64,000 bases of DNA, taken from G963663365 sp963663365. Lineage in GTDB: Bacteria > Hinthialibacterota > Hinthialibacteria > Hinthialibacterales > G963663365. Below the pieces are notes generated by a model that searched no databases, had not been told where the DNA came from, and saw only the letters and a program-made list of their open reading frames with translations. The stretch lies in assembly GCA_963663365.2 (NCBI GenBank), contig CAXXIH010000002.1, positions 186,001 to 250,000 of the forward strand, read 5' to 3'. The translations under genes and the position numbers were made by a program. Positions 61,933 to 64,000 of the stretch are shown piece after piece. The stretch's first letter is position 1; each line of letters begins with the position of its first letter.

Positions 61933-63324
61933 TCAGTCTATTACTTGACAGTCTAATCCAAGGTATCTGCCAAATGCAACAAGCGCTTCGCGGCGGTTCC
62001 CAAGAACCAATGCGCTGTGATGCGTACCTCCCAAACGTGAGAAGCGTTCGAGGAAATCCTCTAACGGACATTGAGGTTTGATCCAACCGCGAACGGACTT
62101 AAGCATATCCGGATGTGTGGTGTCATCCAGAATTTCAACGGGAGCGACAATTAGCCGAAAACTGTGTTCCGGACCAGGCGCCAGGTTCGCGAATACGGCC
62201 TTTCCGGGCCTGGGTGCACAGGTAATGACGGCGGGATTGCTTGCGCCGGTCCATGGAAAATCTTTTTCGCAAATCAAAGGTTTCTTCCCTGAAATCTCGG
62301 GATTAATTTCACCCATATGCGACAAAAACAGTGCGCCGCCTTTCCAATCGGGACAAAAGATTTCCGTAAAAGTTGTTCTGCCAAACGCGCGATTCAGCGC
62401 ACCCACCAATGCGGCCGTTAAAACGTCGCCCTCGCCTGCATAGCCCATGCCGCGGGCCATTGCCTTGGACAATTCGAGGAATGGGACAGTCTCAAGCGGC
62501 GGGGCAGCAGACTTGAAAGCCAGAAAATTCATTGTGCAAGCGGAATATCCGCCTTTCTTTAGATATTTTCTAAGCCCTAAGCCCAGACGCAACGAACGGT
62601 TGTGAACTTCATCCGCAATTTCGACAGCGTAGCGGTCACGGTCAGTGCTTTTTTCTTTTTCAATTTCGGCATCCGTAACGTCCTCGACCATTGGAATCAA
62701 CGCATCAGGAGAAATTTCATCGACATGAATACCGAGTCTTTCTTCCAGAATATCATCTGAGACTTTGAAATCACCCATGCCGCAAAAACTGTCACCGATG
62801 CGCAAGACTTTCGAGGATTTGAATGCTCTGGCCGCGCAAGCGCCGCGAATGATTCGGGCCGCACGTTCGATGACATCCGATTCAGTTGCATGACCGGCGA
62901 CGATTTCATATGGAACGCCACGTCTGCGCAACATGCAGGCAAGATCCTGCACGCCATGTATGCCATGGTCAAACATAATCCGGGCCGGATCGACATCCAT
63001 ACCGAAATCAAAGTCCATGGTTGTATCGAGTAATAGAATCGGACGCGCTGCATCGGCCAAGGCATCGATGGATTCCATAGAGAGTGAATAGGCCAGATGG
63101 AGTGTGACAATGCAATCGACTTCAACATCTTCCATCTCTTCAAGCGCATCTTCAAACTCGGTACGTAACCGGCAAATAGGCGCACGATGAACATTAATGC
63201 CATGTTCAACAAAACGTTCCGTGATGGTTTTCAGAAATGGTTCAAACGCTTCGCGCAGACGGGGCTGAGTATCGTCATAAAGTTTAAGATAGAACGGCAA
63301 AAGGCCAGCAATCGGCTTTTTCAT
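61933..63324 (-). CDS. L-arabinose/L-fucose isomerase-like protein
   Basis: A 463-residue cytoplasmic protein of the FucI/AraA superfamily. It starts MKKPIAGLLPFYLKLYDD, has a VDCIVTLHLAYS segment where the family has its N-terminal Rossmann-like domain, GDSFCGMGDF in the middle, and a C-terminal barrel with DVLTAALVGALNRAFG, FTEIFCPDWKGGALFLSHMGE (a family-like metal-site region, split here in two) and RLGGTHHSALV near the end. The start codon overlaps the kinase stop by 4 nt, so the isomerase is translated right after the kinase. The substrate (pentose, deoxyhexose or other) cannot be told. Confidence 0.9.
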   Translation of the reverse strand: MKKPIAGLLPFYLKLYDDTQPRLREAFEPFLKTITERFVEHGINVHRAPICRLRTEFEDALEEMEDVEVDCIVTLHLAYSLSMESIDALADAARPILLLDTTMDFDFGMDVDPARIMFDHGIHGVQDLACMLRRRGVPYEIVAGHATESDVIERAARIIRGACAARAFKSSKVLRIGDSFCGMGDFKVSDDILEERLGIHVDEISPDALIPMVEDVTDAEIEKEKSTDRDRYAVEIADEVHNRSLRLGLGLRKYLKKGGYSACTMNFLAFKSAAPPLETVPFLELSKAMARGMGYAGEGDVLTAALVGALNRAFGRTTFTEIFCPDWKGGALFLSHMGEINPEISGKKPLICEKDFPWTGASNPAVITCAPRPGKAVFANLAPGPEHSFRLIVAPVEILDDTTHPDMLKSVRGWIKPQCPLEDFLERFSRLGGTHHSALVLGNRREALVAFGRYLGLDCQVID

Positions 63325-64000
63325 GTCAACCTCTTATGGATTCGAAACGCCTTTCCGGCGCCTATCGATCCGCACACACGTTCAAATACATTCAAATATG
63401 TTTCGTAGGCCCGCAAAATATCTTCACTCTCATCGTGCCGTGATTCAGGTATTTGTCTGATTCGCGTTTGTGCGGCGATGGGATCGAACGCACAAATCGC
63501 GCCCTTCGAAACCGCCAATCCACCACCCGGTTGCCAATTTACGGGGACAGGCGAGAAAAGAGCCTTAATCAGACGTCTGAAATATATAGCTTGGCAGGCG
63601 CCACCATTTAAGACAAGACTATCAACTGTCCCTGTTTGTTTTAGTGCATCGAAAACCCGCCGAAGTTCAAATGTCATTCCCGCAGCCACAGCCCGTAGTA
63701 TCTCAAAACGATTCATATCCGCTCTCAAACCGGCAATTACTCCTGCTCCAATCTCAGTTTGATAAAAAAAGTTTTGCTGTGTAAACCACGGTATAACCTT
63801 TAGACCTCGAGGCGGGAGAAGCCGCCTTTTAAAAATATTGGCGGCTTGTTGTAATGTTTCTTTATCCTCTGAACCCAAAGTCTCGCGAAGCGCCCAATCC
63901 CAAGCAGTATTTCCGGTTAAAAGAGGTTGTACAACCAACTTGCCGGAATGTACGGGTGCCGGGACTACTAATTGATACGGTGATTTACCATTAAGTCCTT
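63321..64000 (-). CDS. FGGY-family carbohydrate kinase, N-terminal part outside window
   Basis: Only the C-terminal about 226 residues are visible; the frame is open to the right edge. The part shown is the ATP-binding lobe: GLRADMNRFEILRAVAAGMTFELRRVFDAL leads to LVLNGGACQAIYFRRLIKALF, the FGGY-like GG(A/G)xxS/Q-type phosphate loop, and then PGGGLAVSKGAICAF. Members phosphorylate xylulose, rhamnulose, ribulose, fuculose, glycerol or erythritol. It is the first visible gene of the minus-strand operon kinase-isomerase-amidohydrolase-HAD, and its stop overlaps the isomerase start. A TTG at 63938 is not a real start, since family-like sequence continues upstream. Confidence 0.9.
   Translation of the reverse strand, partial: GLNGKSPYQLVVPAPVHSGKLVVQPLLTGNTAWDWALRETLGSEDKETLQQAANIFKRRLLPPRGLKVIPWFTQQNFFYQTEIGAGVIAGLRADMNRFEILRAVAAGMTFELRRVFDALKQTGTVDSLVLNGGACQAIYFRRLIKALFSPVPVNWQPGGGLAVSKGAICAFDPIAAQTRIRQIPESRHDESEDILRAYETYLNVFERVCGSIGAGKAFRIHKRLT

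Overview
The window is about 64 kb of a Gram-negative-type bacterial chromosome with moderate GC. The content points to an uncultured lineage of the Sumerlaeota, Hydrogenedentota or Planctomycetota kind. It has many Tat- or Sec-exported catabolic proteins (sulfatases, a GH32, a Gfo/Idh/MocA protein, a sugar-isomerase-like protein), large secreted hydrazine-synthase-alpha-like dihaem proteins, many orphan type IV prepilin-like proteins, and dispersed non-coding repeats. The placement is inferred from gene content only. No rRNA, canonical tRNA, transposase, integrase, phage gene or CRISPR array was seen.

Layout. 1-4.3 kb: a truncated exported esterase, anmK and a hybrid histidine kinase with two receiver domains. 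4.3-9.8 kb: an intergenic repeat block, three prepilins, a cobalamin-type radical SAM protein and a quinone oxidoreductase. 9.8-13.2 kb: a sugar ABC importer (binding protein and two permeases, no ATPase). 13.5-19.8 kb: a complete RNA-repair locus, rtcR facing rsr - two Y RNAs - rtcB - rtcA, with a sigma-54 promoter before rsr. 20.1-32.6 kb: alanine dehydrogenase, two sulfatases, prepilins, an unknown secreted protein, a small hypothetical protein, a Tat-exported isomerase-like protein and an MFS transporter.

32.6-48.3 kb is the most unusual part. It carries four paralogues of the hydrazine synthase alpha subunit, each with two CxxCH haem sites about 50 residues apart and a WD40-like propeller. 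Two also carry discoidin (F5/8C) domains and one a CBM9-like domain. They sit with a beta-propeller/dihaem cytochrome and a RidA/chorismatase-like protein. No hzsB, hzsC or hydroxylamine-oxidoreductase-type gene is present, so this is not an anammox locus, and the substrate is unknown.

48.3-64 kb: a sixth prepilin, an exported GH32 fructan hydrolase, a Tat-exported Gfo/Idh/MocA protein, a giant PQQ-propeller protein with an embedded methyltransferase fold, a sodium:solute symporter, an outer-membrane barrel, and a tightly packed sugar operon (FGGY kinase, isomerase, amidohydrolase, HAD phosphatase) cut by the window edge.

Most of the genes fit a heterotroph that attacks sulfated or otherwise modified polysaccharides outside the cytoplasm. 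A family of complex repeats fills five of the eight tail-to-tail gene junctions and one tandem gap.
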